DNA of 38,835 nucleotides from Acidobacteriota bacterium (lineage in GTDB: Bacteria > Acidobacteriota > Vicinamibacteria > Vicinamibacterales > 2-12-FULL-66-21), in contig JACCRT010000038.1 in assembly GCA_013813355.1 (NCBI GenBank), forward strand, positions 1 through 38,835, in the 5' to 3' direction. The notes below the pieces were generated by a model. The model was not told the DNA's origin. It searched no databases and was given only the letters and a program-made list of their open reading frames with translations. Both the position numbers and the translations under genes were made by a program. Shown here in pieces: positions 16,133-25,236 of this stretch. Numbering within the stretch: the first letter of the stretch is position 1; every line of letters starts with the position of its first letter.

Positions 16133-16705
16133 CTATGTGCCGCCTGGTCCCCTGGCCTGGGCCGACAGCAGCTTGAGCAGCCTCGTGTAGTGCTCGTCGG
16201 CCTCGTCGAACGCCTTCCGGTAGTCTGCTTCGGAAATCTTCGCCCGGCGCCACTCGCCGTCGAACGTCATGGTCACATCGGCCCGCTCCCACGTATCCGG
16301 GGCGGCGCCATTCGAGGGCCGTGCGGCGAGGCCGTTGGCATTGCTGTCGGTCGCGAACACCCTGGTCCCGGGGACTGAGGACGAAAACAAGGCGAGATAG
16401 ATGTCGAGGTAATCCCTGACCTGCAGTTTCTGGATCAGCAGTTCCGGCGCAGCGTATTGGGCGGACACGACGAGCAGCTGGCCGTCCTTGAAGTAGAGGG
16501 CGGCCACCCAGGTGGAAGGATCAGCGGGATCGACCGCGGCGATAGCGTCGAGCTTGGCGGCGTCCAGCAGGGCGGCCAGCTCCGTGGCGGCCGCGGTGGA
16601 ACTCGGGCCCTGTGCATGTGCGACTGACGCACCCGGCACGGCCATGACGAGGCCGGCAAGCAGAACGGCCGAAGAAATCCGGGTGAACCAGCCAGAGTGC
16701 AACAT
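16133..16705 (-). CDS. Secreted protein of unknown function
   Basis: A 190-residue protein that I do not recognise beyond its export signal. Residues 1-31 form a clear signal peptide with a likely signal peptidase I site after VAHA. The mature part is soluble, mixed alpha/beta in appearance, with no Cys pair or repeat. The ATG at 16705 is chosen because GAGG lies 6 bases upstream; the longer open frame adds an unlikely basic leader. It sits 82 bases from the next minus-strand gene. Confidence 0.7.
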   Translation of the reverse strand: MLHSGWFTRISSAVLLAGLVMAVPGASVAHAQGPSSTAAATELAALLDAAKLDAIAAVDPADPSTWVAALYFKDGQLLVVSAQYAAPELLIQKLQVRDYLDIYLALFSSSVPGTRVFATDSNANGLAARPSNGAAPDTWERADVTMTFDGEWRRAKISEADYRKAFDEADEHYTRLLKLLSAQARGPGGT

Positions 16706-16787
16706 GGTGGACCTCAACCTGTGGTGGAACGGTCGTTCTACCATGCGGGGACCGCCCGCGTAAAGCGGCGAGCGGGCCGGCAGCCGC

Positions 16788-17216
16788 TCAGCCAATGAAC
16801 AAGGGGTCTTCTTCCTCGTGGCGCGCGGCTCGCGGCCGCATGTCGCGGAAGCCCCGGAAGGCGCCGAGGCCCGCCTTGATCGCCGCCACGATGGCCATCC
16901 CCTCGCGTGCCGGCATCACGATCGCCTGCTGGACAATCGACGCGGTTTCTTCGACCCGGCGGGAGAGGTCGGTCACGAGCACGTCCACCTTCTGCGCCTG
17001 GGCGGTCGCCAGGGCCGCTGTCCGGGTGGCGTCCTCCGCAATCGCATTCGCCTTGGCGACCAGGGGCCGGATTTCCTGCTGCACGAGGCTGAGCGCCTGC
17101 TGGGCCTGGCGCCCGACCCGCACGACCGCGATGATGGCGCCGATCTGGATCAGCGCCATCACCAGCGTCGCCGCCGCGATCACTCCGAGAAACAGGTCAG
17201 TCCAGCCGCCAGTCAC
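16788..17216 (-). CDS. Small membrane-anchored coiled-coil protein (DUF948-like)
   Basis: A 142-residue protein. One N-terminal transmembrane helix (about 8-32) is followed by a long Ala/Gln/Val-rich helix with heptad character (about 35-105), ending in a basic then acidic tail. The arrangement resembles DUF948 general-stress proteins, which often travel with YtxH proteins. Its start overlaps the stop of the YtxH gene by 4 bases, so the two are translationally coupled. Function is unknown; cell-envelope or stress association is inferred from the pairing. Confidence 0.75.
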   Translation of the reverse strand: MTGGWTDLFLGVIAAATLVMALIQIGAIIAVVRVGRQAQQALSLVQQEIRPLVAKANAIAEDATRTAALATAQAQKVDVLVTDLSRRVEETASIVQQAIVMPAREGMAIVAAIKAGLGAFRGFRDMRPRAARHEEEDPLFIG

Positions 17217-17515
17217 AGGCTCTCCCCGGTGCCGGCCGACCCCGGCGCCGCCGCGCCTCGCGCCTGCTCGTACGCTTCCCGGCCGCGCTCCACGGCCGTC
17301 ATCACCGTCGACTTCTGCCGCTCGACGAACTCCCGCCCCTGCCTGGCGGCGTCCTCGGCCCGCTGGCGGCCCTCGCGGGCCTTCTCACCAAGCACCCGGC
17401 GCGTCTCTTCGCCCGCAGCCGGCGCCATCAGCAGCGCCACCGCCGCCCCGGTGATCGCCCCGAGGACGAACGACACGATGACCGTCCCGGCCGCCCCGCT
17501 CTCGTCTCTCGCCAT
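17213..17515 (-). CDS. YtxH-domain protein
   Basis: A 100-residue protein with a glycine/alanine-rich transmembrane helix (about 10-32, FVLGAITGAAVALLMAP) followed by a basic amphipathic helix (GEETRRVLGEKAREGRQRA). This is the YtxH pattern found in general-stress proteins. The helix-breaking LLMAPAAGEETR is the family signature. It overlaps the DUF948-like gene downstream by 4 bases. Confidence 0.85.
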   Translation of the reverse strand: MARDESGAAGTVIVSFVLGAITGAAVALLMAPAAGEETRRVLGEKAREGRQRAEDAARQGREFVERQKSTVMTAVERGREAYEQARGAAAPGSAGTGESL

Positions 17516-17558
17516 GCCCTACCCCCGAATCCGATGTGAATCCCCAACCCAATCTGCG

Positions 17559-17595
17559 TGAATCCGTGGCCCGCAACACTCGGCGTGCATCCGTG
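17559..17595. repeat. Inverted copies of the CACGGATNCA intergenic repeat
   Basis: Read on the minus strand, CACGGATTCA (17568-17559) and CACGGATGCA (17595-17586) occur in the 154-base gap between mlaD and the YtxH gene, with degenerate copies further toward 17530. They match the unit at 14961-14990. Confidence 0.55.
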
Positions 17596-17669
17596 ACCCG
17601 CTTGACTCTCTGCACCCGTGGCTTCGAGAACGTTCGCCCACTCCGTGGCGCCCCAGCGTCAACCCGCGG

Positions 17670-18710
17670 CTAGAAGATACTCACGCGGACGTTCAGATAC
17701 CGCCGCGGATCCTTCCGGATGTCTGCCAGCAGCGAGCGCGCCTCGGTGATGGTCGTGTTCATGTTCTCATACAACTGCGCGTCGTGCAGCAGACGGCCGG
17801 CCGTTCCCTGCCCTTTCTCCAGGCTCGCCACGACGGCATCCACTCTACCCATCAGCTCGTTGATTCGATCGTACAGCTGCTGATCTGTCAGCAATTTACC
17901 GGCTGTACCCTCCCCCTTTTCGAGCCGGCCGCTGATGCGCTCGAAACTCCCCGTGGCCGCCGTCAGCGACTGCGCGAGGGCTTCGTCGTTCATCAACCGT
18001 CCCAGGCTCCCTTCCCCGGCGTTGATCCGGCGGGTCATTTCCTGGAGGTTGGCCAGCGAGGCGTTGAGCTGCCGGTAAGCGGCCGGATCCTTGGCGAGCA
18101 GGCCAATCGTCCCTTCACCGCGGCTGATCGTGGTCGCGACGTTCTCGGCAGCGTCCACGAAGCCCTGGATGTCACGGTACAGCGCGTCGTCGGTGAACAG
18201 TTTCCCGACGGTGCCCCGGCCGGCCCGCAGATCCTCCAGCATCAGGCGGGCCTGCTCGAGGCTCTGGGTGGCGCCCTCGGCCACGTCGGAGATCTGTCCG
18301 GCCGGACGCACGCTCTGGATGAAGTCTCCATCGACGAGGCGGCGTCCCTCGGCAGACGGGGTCACCTCGATGATGGGCTCGCCGAGCAGGCTCAACGAGC
18401 CAATCGTGGCGCGGGAGTGTTCGGTGATCCGCTCCTGCATCGCGTTGTTGACCTCGAGCGTCACCTCTACGGCTGCTTCGACGAACTCGACGCGCGTGAC
18501 CTTCCCGACCTCCACGCCCGCGACGCGGACCACCGCGCCGGACTTCAGCCCCTGCACGTTGGTGAAGGTGGTCTTGAGCGCGTAGCGCTGCCAGGAGAAC
18601 CCGCCCTGCCCGCCGACGGCGAGGATGAGCATCGTGGCCAGGGCCAGCGCGCCTGCGGCCAGGATGCCAATTTTCAACTGTGCCCAGGCAAGTGAACGGG
18701 TGCGAGCCAT
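17670..18710 (-). CDS. mlaD: MCE-domain lipid-transport protein (MlaD-like) with 34-residue repeats
   Basis: A 346-residue periplasmic, membrane-anchored substrate-binding subunit of an Mla-type phospholipid transporter. One N-terminal transmembrane helix lies at about 13-33 and one MCE domain at about 45-122 (GLKSGAVVRVAGVEVGKV; LLGEPIIEV). The C-terminal half has five copies of GxGTxGxLxxDxxLY starting at residues 164, 198, 232, 266 and 300, a period of exactly 34 residues. These probably build a helical tunnel or rod reaching from the inner membrane. It is third in the mlaE-mlaF-mlaD order, 15 bases after mlaF. Confidence 0.9.
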   Translation of the reverse strand: MARTRSLAWAQLKIGILAAGALALATMLILAVGGQGGFSWQRYALKTTFTNVQGLKSGAVVRVAGVEVGKVTRVEFVEAAVEVTLEVNNAMQERITEHSRATIGSLSLLGEPIIEVTPSAEGRRLVDGDFIQSVRPAGQISDVAEGATQSLEQARLMLEDLRAGRGTVGKLFTDDALYRDIQGFVDAAENVATTISRGEGTIGLLAKDPAAYRQLNASLANLQEMTRRINAGEGSLGRLMNDEALAQSLTAATGSFERISGRLEKGEGTAGKLLTDQQLYDRINELMGRVDAVVASLEKGQGTAGRLLHDAQLYENMNTTITEARSLLADIRKDPRRYLNVRVSIF

Positions 18711-18725
18711 ATCTGGATTTCCTCC

Positions 18726-19580
18726 CTACGACAGAAATGCGTCGATGTACCGGTCGCGTGCGGCGACCTCGCGCAGCTCGGTGGCGTTACCCTCGAAGGC
18801 AATGCGGCCGTCACGCAGCATGATGAACTCCGCCTCGTCGGCCTTGTCAGGTGTCGCGCGGTCGAACCGAATGCGGTCGCCGTCCTGTACGGCGCTGTGC
18901 TCCGCCACGTAGAACGCGTCGCGAAGCTGGTGCGTGACGACGATGGAGCTGACCCCCTCGAGATCGCGCAGCTTCATAATCTCTTCGTCGATGGTGATGG
19001 CCGTGATCGGATCCAGCCCGGTCGTCGGCTCGTCGTAGAGCAGAATGCGGGGCTTTGCCGCCATGGCGCGGGCGATCGCCACGCGGCGGCGCTGCCCGCC
19101 CGAGAGCTCCGACGGCTGACGGTCGATGAACTCGGCGAGCCCAACGAATCCAAGCACCTCCTCGACGCGGTGGTTCGCGTCGGCGAACGGCACCTTGGAT
19201 TCCTCGAACAGCTTGTACCCGACGTTCTCACGGACGGTCAGCGAGTCGAACAGCGCCCCCTCCTGGAAGACCATGCCCAGGTCACCACGGACGTGCATCA
19301 TCTGGTCTTCGGTCATGTCGTCGATGCGGTCGCCGTTGACAAAGATCATTCCGGCGTCGGGCTTGAGAAGACCGAGGATGAGCCGGAGGATGGTGGACTT
19401 GCCGGCGCCGCTCGCCCCGAGAAAAATCTTGGTATGGCCCGTCTTGAGCGTGAAGCTGATCTCGTTGAGAATGGTCTTCTCATCGAACGCCAGCGACACC
19501 TTGTCGAACACCACGATGGGGCCCCCGGGGCCCAGGGCTTCATCGAGCAGCGCCGAACGGGCTTCGCGTTGCACGGCCAT
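18726..19580 (-). CDS. mlaF: ABC transporter ATP-binding protein, MlaF-like
   Basis: A 284-residue ATPase of the MlaEFD lipid transporter. Walker A is GASGAGKST, signature LSGGQRRR, Walker B ILLYDEPTTGLD and H-loop VTHQ. The MlaF-type D loop/C-terminus GLDPITAITIDEEI is present. The ATG at 19580 overlaps the last base of the mlaE stop (TGATG); the open frame upstream is antisense to mlaE coding and is not used. Confidence 0.92.
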   Translation of the reverse strand: MAVQREARSALLDEALGPGGPIVVFDKVSLAFDEKTILNEISFTLKTGHTKIFLGASGAGKSTILRLILGLLKPDAGMIFVNGDRIDDMTEDQMMHVRGDLGMVFQEGALFDSLTVRENVGYKLFEESKVPFADANHRVEEVLGFVGLAEFIDRQPSELSGGQRRRVAIARAMAAKPRILLYDEPTTGLDPITAITIDEEIMKLRDLEGVSSIVVTHQLRDAFYVAEHSAVQDGDRIRFDRATPDKADEAEFIMLRDGRIAFEGNATELREVAARDRYIDAFLS

Positions 19581-20350
19581 CAGTACATCAGCACGATCAA
19601 GAGCTTCGTGACCAGGAAGTTGACAACGAGCACGGCCACCGAGCTGGCGACCACCGCGTTGGTGGTCGCGCGGCCGACGCCCTGCGTGCCCCCGCTCGTG
19701 CGCAGACCGACGTGGCAGCCGATACTCACGATCGCGAAGCCGAGGAAGAACGGCTTGATGAGCCCCATCCAGACGTCCTGCATATAAAGCCCCATCACCA
19801 CGGAGTTCCAGTACACCCCGGAAGCGACCTTCAACTGGGTCTCGGTGGTGATCCAGCCGCCCACGAGGCCGACAGCGACGGACACGCACGTCAGTAGCGG
19901 CACCATGACCAGTCCCGCGAGAATCCGCGGCAGGACGAGCTTCCGGATGGGATCGGTGCCGAGGGCACGCAGGGCTGCAATCTGGTCGGTGACCATCATG
20001 GACCCGAGTTCGGCGGCAATCCCGGACCCCACCCGCCCCGCGACCATGAGAGCGGTCAGCACGGGCCCCAGTTCCTTGACCATCGAGGCGCTCACGAGGC
20101 GGCCCACCATGGACCGCGCGCCGAACTGGTCGAGGGTGAACCCGGACTGGAGCGCCAGCACCATCCCGGTGAACATGCCCGTCAACAGCACCACCGTCAG
20201 CGAGCCGATGCCGATGATCTCGAACTGCTCGACAATGTCACGGACGTAGAACGGCCGGGTGACAGCCGCCCGGGCCGTCTTCCCGACCATGATGAAGTAC
20301 TCCTGCACCTCGAGGAGGGCCGCCTTGATCCATTCCACGAGCAGGGTCAT
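19580..20350 (-). CDS. mlaE: ABC transporter permease, MlaE-like
   Basis: A 256-residue MlaE/YrbE permease with five or six hydrophobic segments. It contains the family block ELGPVLTALMVAGRVGSGIAAELGSM and the coupling-helix region VTDQIAALRALGTDPIRKLV. With MlaF and the MCE protein it would move phospholipids between the membranes to keep the outer membrane asymmetric. The start lies 4 bases after the uvrB stop, so it is probably co-transcribed and coupled with uvrB. Confidence 0.93.
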   Translation of the reverse strand: MTLLVEWIKAALLEVQEYFIMVGKTARAAVTRPFYVRDIVEQFEIIGIGSLTVVLLTGMFTGMVLALQSGFTLDQFGARSMVGRLVSASMVKELGPVLTALMVAGRVGSGIAAELGSMMVTDQIAALRALGTDPIRKLVLPRILAGLVMVPLLTCVSVAVGLVGGWITTETQLKVASGVYWNSVVMGLYMQDVWMGLIKPFFLGFAIVSIGCHVGLRTSGGTQGVGRATTNAVVASSVAVLVVNFLVTKLLIVLMY

Positions 20351-20354
20351 GCGC

Positions 20355-22364
20355 TCAGACCCTGCTCCCCGCCAGCCCCAGCTCCCGGCTGCGTAACTGC
20401 TTGATGCGATCCCGTAGCGTGGCCGCCTTCTCGAACTCGAGGTTGGCGGCGGCGGCCTTCATCTGCGCCTGCAGCCCCGAGATGTGGGCATCGAAGTCCG
20501 CGTGCGTGCGGAACAGCGGACCATCGTCAGCCGGGACGGTCACGTCATCGCGCTCGTAGATGCTCGTCATCACGTCGTCGATACTCTTCACAATCGAGGC
20601 TGGCGTGATGCCGTGCTCCCGGTTGTACGCTTCCTGGATCTCCCGGCGGCGTGCCGTCTCTCCAATGGCATGTCGCATGGAATCGGTCACCCGGTCGGCA
20701 TACATGATGGCGCGCCCGTTGACGTTGCGTGCGGCGCGCCCAACCGTCTGGATGAGCGATCCCCCCGAGCGCAGGAATCCCTCCTTGTCGGCGTCGAGAA
20801 TCGCCACCAGGGAAACCTCCGGCAGGTCGAGCCCTTCACGCAGCAGGTTGATCCCGACGAGCACGTCGAACTCGCCACGGCGGAGATCCCGGAGAATCTG
20901 AATCCGCTCCATCGTATCGATGTCCGAGTGCAGATAGCGGACCCTCACGCCCAGTTCCTGATAGTACTGCGTCAGGTCCTCCGCCATCTGCTTGGTCAGC
21001 GTCGTCACCAGGACGCGTTCGCGCTGCGCGGCCCGCTCGCGGATCTCGCCGAGCAGGTCGTCCACCTGCCCCCGGACGGGCCGCACCTCGATGGGAGGGT
21101 CGACCAGCCCCGTCGGCCGGATGATCTGCTCGACCACCGCCCCACCCGATCGCAGCAATTCGTACGGGCCGGGCGTCGCCGAGACGAACAGCGTCTGCCC
21201 GACGCGGCCCTCCCATTCCGCGAAATTCAGGGGCCGATTGTCGAGTGCTGACGGCAGGCGGAACCCGTACGCCACCAGCACTTCCTTGCGCGACCGGTCG
21301 CCGGCGTACATCCCCCGGACCTGGGGCACCGTCTGGTGGCTCTCGTCCACGATCGTCAACGCGTCGGCCGGCAGGTAATCGAGGAGAGTCGGCGGCGGCT
21401 CGCCCGGGTTCCGGCCCGTCAAGTGTCGGGCGTAGTTCTCGATGCCGTGGCAGTACCCGATTTCCTTGATCATCTCCAGGTCGAACATCGTCCGCTGGTG
21501 CAGCCGGTGGGCTTCGAGAACCTTGCCTTCGGCTTCCAGCTTGTCGCGGTACCACCCCAGCTCCGCCTTGATCGTGTCGACGGCCAGCTTCGTGCGTTCC
21601 CGCGGCGTGACGAAGTGCGTCTTGGGGTATATTGCGACCTTGTCATGGCGTCGGAGCGTCTTCCCCGTCAGCGGGTCGAACGAGAGCAACTCGTCCACCT
21701 CGTCGCCGAACAACTCGATCCGGACCGCCGTGTCCTCGTACGACGGATAGACCTCCACGATGTCGCCGCGCACCCGGAACGCCCCGCGGGCGAACTCGTG
21801 GTCGTTGCGGTCGTACTGAATTTCGACCAGCTTCCGCAGGATCTGATCGCGGTCGATGCGTTGACCCCGCTCGAGCGGCAGCATCATCCCGTAGTAGGCC
21901 TCGGGCGAGCCAAGACCGTAGATACATGAGACGCTGGCGACGATGATGACGTCCCGGCGTTCGAACAGCGACCGTGTGGCCGAAAGGCGCATCCGGTCGA
22001 TCTCGTCATTGATTGTCGCTTCCTTCTCGATATACGAGTCGGTGGTCGGGACGTACGCCTCCGGCTGATAGTAGTCGTAGTAGCTGACGAAGTACTCGAC
22101 CGCATTGTCCGGAAAGAAGCGGCGGAACTCCTGGTACAGCTGTGCGGCAAGGGTCTTGTTGTGGGCCATGATCAGCGTCGGCCTGTTGACGCGGGCAATG
22201 CACTGCGCCATGGTGAAGGTCTTGCCGGACCCCGTCACGCCGAGGAGCACCTGCGCGCGGTCGCCGCGCTGCAACCCTTCGACGAGTTCGTCGATGGCGC
22301 GGGCCTGGTCGCCGCGAAGTTCGAAGTCGGTCACCAGTCGGAACCGGTCGTATTTGGACGCCAT
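20355..22364 (-). CDS. uvrB: UvrABC system protein B
   Basis: A 669-residue damage-verification helicase of nucleotide excision repair. Walker A GVTGSGKT lies at 42-49 and the beta-hairpin [12 protein letters not shown] at about 95-106. Walker B is of DESH type (TIVDESHQT), helicase motifs V/VI are [14 protein letters not shown] and QTVGRAARN, and a C-terminal UVR helical pair is present ([17 protein letters not shown]). Length and ends match the family. ATG at 22364. Confidence 0.98.
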   Translation of the reverse strand: MASKYDRFRLVTDFELRGDQARAIDELVEGLQRGDRAQVLLGVTGSGKTFTMAQCIARVNRPTLIMAHNKTLAAQLYQEFRRFFPDNAVEYFVSYYDYYQPEAYVPTTDSYIEKEATINDEIDRMRLSATRSLFERRDVIIVASVSCIYGLGSPEAYYGMMLPLERGQRIDRDQILRKLVEIQYDRNDHEFARGAFRVRGDIVEVYPSYEDTAVRIELFGDEVDELLSFDPLTGKTLRRHDKVAIYPKTHFVTPRERTKLAVDTIKAELGWYRDKLEAEGKVLEAHRLHQRTMFDLEMIKEIGYCHGIENYARHLTGRNPGEPPPTLLDYLPADALTIVDESHQTVPQVRGMYAGDRSRKEVLVAYGFRLPSALDNRPLNFAEWEGRVGQTLFVSATPGPYELLRSGGAVVEQIIRPTGLVDPPIEVRPVRGQVDDLLGEIRERAAQRERVLVTTLTKQMAEDLTQYYQELGVRVRYLHSDIDTMERIQILRDLRRGEFDVLVGINLLREGLDLPEVSLVAILDADKEGFLRSGGSLIQTVGRAARNVNGRAIMYADRVTDSMRHAIGETARRREIQEAYNREHGITPASIVKSIDDVMTSIYERDDVTVPADDGPLFRTHADFDAHISGLQAQMKAAAANLEFEKAATLRDRIKQLRSRELGLAGSRV

Positions 22365-22413
22365 GGTGGGCAGGTTAACCCGTTATGCTACCACGGCTTG
22401 AGCGGTTGGATCG

Positions 22414-23331
22414 TCAGGGCTGGGCGGGCCGGTACGGGGCGAAGTAGCCGCCGCGCGTGCGCACGCGCGCGCCCGGCAGGTCTTTGCGCGTGAGGCGAAT
22501 CTCGACGTCGCGCCAGGCCCCGTCGGCACGCTCGTCGGTGGAGACATATCCGATGCTGTACCGGGCCATGATCTCCCCGCGGATCTGGTCGTAGATCTTG
22601 TCAATCTCCCTCAGGCTCGCGGGGAAAAAAGCCCGGCCCCCGGTCGCGTCCGAGAAGCGGCCCAGCAGCTGTCGCTGGGTCAGGCGGGACGATGACGATT
22701 GCCCCTCGAGATAGCCGATCACGTACACCGTGACGTCGGCGACCTTCAGCAGTTCCAGGACCTCGCCGCGGTTCAATGTGCTGCGGGTGTCGGCGCCGTC
22801 GGTATACACCACCGCGATCTTCTGTCCGGTCTGCTCCGACGTTCCGTGCAGGTAGGTCGCAAAGGCATCGTAGAACGCCGTCCACCCGCCCGGGGACCGC
22901 ATGCGGATCCGTTCGATGAGGCGTGGGAAATCGTCGGCCGCGAAGCGGGCCATCCGCACCTCGGTATCGAAGTCCACAAGGGTGACGTCGACCGCGGTGT
23001 CCACCGCGCTGAGGAACCTGATGGCTGCCGTGCGAACGTCCTTGATGTCGCGCTCCATGCTGCCGCTGAGGTCCAGCAGGAAGCCCAGGTGCAGCGGCGG
23101 CATGGCATCCGGCTCGCCAGCCGCGAAGTGCTGGATGGTCTGTTTCGTTCCCCGCTCGCGGACCTCGAAATCCGCGGCCGTGAGACCCGTGATTGGCGTG
23201 CCGCTCCGGTCGGTGACCACGACACCAAAATGCACGAGTTCAATCCCGCCGCGAAACCGCTGCTGTCCGGTCACCACGATCGAAGCCAGGGCCAGCATCA
23301 CCAGCCCGAGGAGCCCCATCCTGCGCGTCAC
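22414..23331 (-). CDS. Secreted VWFA-domain protein (acidobacterial VWFA-related family)
   Basis: A 305-residue exported protein. The start is a GTG at 23331, set by a strong GGAGGTGAT 3 bases upstream; the ATG four codons later is less well placed. The signal peptide is about residues 1-22 (LLGLVMLALASIVVTG). A short beta-rich region follows with GLTAADFEVRERG, typical of the VWFA-related family abundant in Acidobacteriota. The VWFA domain is at about 80-270 with MIDAS residues DLSGS, the Thr of GGWTAFYDA, and YTDGAD. Its ligand is unknown. It lies 49 bases upstream of uvrB on the same strand. Confidence 0.85.
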   Translation of the reverse strand: MTRRMGLLGLVMLALASIVVTGQQRFRGGIELVHFGVVVTDRSGTPITGLTAADFEVRERGTKQTIQHFAAGEPDAMPPLHLGFLLDLSGSMERDIKDVRTAAIRFLSAVDTAVDVTLVDFDTEVRMARFAADDFPRLIERIRMRSPGGWTAFYDAFATYLHGTSEQTGQKIAVVYTDGADTRSTLNRGEVLELLKVADVTVYVIGYLEGQSSSSRLTQRQLLGRFSDATGGRAFFPASLREIDKIYDQIRGEIMARYSIGYVSTDERADGAWRDVEIRLTRKDLPGARVRTRGGYFAPYRPAQP

Positions 23332-23790
23332 CGCATCACCTCCGGTCCCCCGGCATCCGGCCAGGGTCATTCGCCCCGTATGACCGGCTGCCATTGCCCG
23401 CGCCGTTGAGCGCCATCCGGGCCGCGGATCGTCGGCCAGGAACCGAGTGTAGTCCAGGTTCTGCCCGGGACGAACCTCGAGGAGGACGCGGCGAGCCGCG
23501 CACGCGAATATGGCCCGGCTGGGACGAGTCGCGGCTCGGGAACGCTCGGCCACCACCCAGCCGGCGAGCTCGCCGAAGTGGACCTCGTAACGGCCACCCA
23601 GCCGACGGCGTAACCACTGAGACCAGGCCCGTGACCCTCGCCTGGCACCGGCTGGCTGCCGGCCCTCACGGGGGCGGGAGGGGAACCGACAGAATCGTTA
23701 CGCCGTGCGCTGCGGCTTCCCACCGTCGGAGCGTTCGGTCATAACGGGCATATAATGGCTGACTGGTCATGACTACGAGGCGCTCCTGAC
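23332..23790. other. 459-base divergent intergenic region
   Basis: This gap lies between the divergent VWFA and DHH genes. The minus frame upstream of the VWFA gene stays open for about 75 codons, and other frames show Arg/Pro-rich open stretches, but I recognise no domain and the strong ribosome-binding site excludes an N-terminal extension. A TATAAT hexamer is at 23751-23756. Nothing else is supported. Confidence 0.5.
23751..23756 (+). promoter_or_regulatory. Consensus -10 hexamer (TATAAT) before the DHH gene
   Basis: A perfect TATAAT lies 34 bases before the GTG start of the DHH-family gene. No good -35 box is seen at 16-18 bases, so the promoter is tentative. Transcription from it would leave a short leader containing the GAGG ribosome-binding site. 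Confidence 0.4.
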
Positions 23791-25224
23791 GTGCGGGTGT
23801 TCGCCATCTGCCAGGATGAACTGGTCATCCGCACGCTGGACGAGGTGCTGGTCCCCAGCTTCGAGGTGGACTTCCTCGTCGAGAACAAGCAGCTCGCCCG
23901 CCGCCTGCACGAGGCCGGCCTGGAGATTACCGCCGGTGATCCCCGGCGGCTCGATACCTACATCAAGGCCGACATCACGCCCACCACCTGCTTTATCGTC
24001 GAAGACAACGGCCGCCGCAGCATCCGGAAGATCGTCGCGGCTTTGCGCAACGCCGGTGGCACGCTCGTGTACGTGCTGCATACCGCGCCGCCCGCGGTGC
24101 GACAGCGCGCAGCCGAGGGGCTGAAGGCCGACTTCCCCGACCTCGCACACTTCGACATCTCGGAACTCATTCGCCCGACGCTCGTCACCGAGCTCAGCCG
24201 CTCGATGACCCGGGCGCGGGTCCAGCAGTATCAACGCTACTTCGCCGACGCGGACCGGGTCCTCATCCTGCTGCACAACGATCCGGACCCCGATGCGCTC
24301 GCGAGCGGCCTCGCATTGCGCAACCTGCTGCGCCGCACCAAGACGACGGCGATCATCGGCGCCATCCAGGGCGTGACGCGGCCCGAGAACCTGCGGATGG
24401 CGAATATGCTCGACATCCAGGTCGAGGCGGTCACACCCGCGCTGCTGCAGGAGTTCGAGCGGATCGCCACGGTCGACGTGCAGCCGCACTACTTCGGGGG
24501 CATACTCGACCGCGCCGACCTCGTCATCGACCACCACCCGGAGCAGCCGGGCTACAGCGCCGTGTTCAAGGACATCCGGGCCGACTACGGATCGACGTGC
24601 ACTATTCTGACCGAGCACCTGCGCGCCGTGGACGTGAACATTTCCGAGCGGACCGCCACTGCGATGCTCTACGCGATCAAATCGGACACGCTCTTCTTCG
24701 CCCGTCACACCAACCGGGTCGATCTCGAGGCATTCACGTTCCTGTATCCACTGGCGGACGCGGCGCTCATCCGGAAGATGGAAGGGGCCGAAATCACCAT
24801 GGAGCGGCTCGACTACGTCACCCGGGCCAGCCAGGGGGGGATTCTCCGGGAACAGGTTTTCAGCGCCTTCATCGGCGAGGCGCCGCGCGAGGATTTCGTC
24901 CCGTATACCGCCGACTTCTTCCTGCAGCTCGAAGACGTCAAGTGGACCATCGTGGCGGGCATCGTCAACAACTGCCTTATCGTCAGCGTCCGCAACATCG
25001 GCTACTCTCGGAATGCCGGGGAGTTCGTGAAGCGGTGGTTTGCGGAGATCGGCAATGCGGGCGGGCACCGGGCGATGGCCAAGGCGGTGGTGCCGATCGA
25101 GCGGTTCCGGGAAAAGTACGGCAACATCCAGGGCCCAGACATCACCGCGCGGATTGCCGACATGGCCGAGCAGTTCCTGCACGAGCCGACCGCCGACAAG
25201 AGGCGCGAACCGGTGCCCAGGTAG
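23791..25224 (+). CDS. TrkA-N/DHH-DHHA1 fusion phosphoesterase
   Basis: A 477-residue fusion. Residues 1-140 look like a TrkA-N/RCK Rossmann domain, as in potassium-channel regulators, though its nucleotide-binding loop is not the classic GxGxxG. Residues 150-330 are a DHH phosphoesterase core (HNDPDPDALASG at 162-173; DHHP at 247-250). The C-terminus is DHHA1 with GNAGGHRAMAKA. DHH/DHHA1 proteins hydrolyse nanoRNA, pAp or cyclic dinucleotides such as c-di-AMP, and RCK domains are c-di-AMP or potassium sensors, so the fusion suggests nucleotide-gated hydrolysis. The GTG start at 23791 has GAGG 10 bases upstream. Its stop is 12 bases from the convergent PLP-enzyme gene. Confidence 0.85.
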   Translation: MRVFAICQDELVIRTLDEVLVPSFEVDFLVENKQLARRLHEAGLEITAGDPRRLDTYIKADITPTTCFIVEDNGRRSIRKIVAALRNAGGTLVYVLHTAPPAVRQRAAEGLKADFPDLAHFDISELIRPTLVTELSRSMTRARVQQYQRYFADADRVLILLHNDPDPDALASGLALRNLLRRTKTTAIIGAIQGVTRPENLRMANMLDIQVEAVTPALLQEFERIATVDVQPHYFGGILDRADLVIDHHPEQPGYSAVFKDIRADYGSTCTILTEHLRAVDVNISERTATAMLYAIKSDTLFFARHTNRVDLEAFTFLYPLADAALIRKMEGAEITMERLDYVTRASQGGILREQVFSAFIGEAPREDFVPYTADFFLQLEDVKWTIVAGIVNNCLIVSVRNIGYSRNAGEFVKRWFAEIGNAGGHRAMAKAVVPIERFREKYGNIQGPDITARIADMAEQFLHEPTADKRREPVPR

Positions 25225-25236
25225 CCTCCGGCGCCT

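Noticed and set aside
23336-23744. ORFs on both strands between the VWFA and DHH genes
   Set aside because: No domain, no ribosome-binding site, and typical GC-rich spurious composition.
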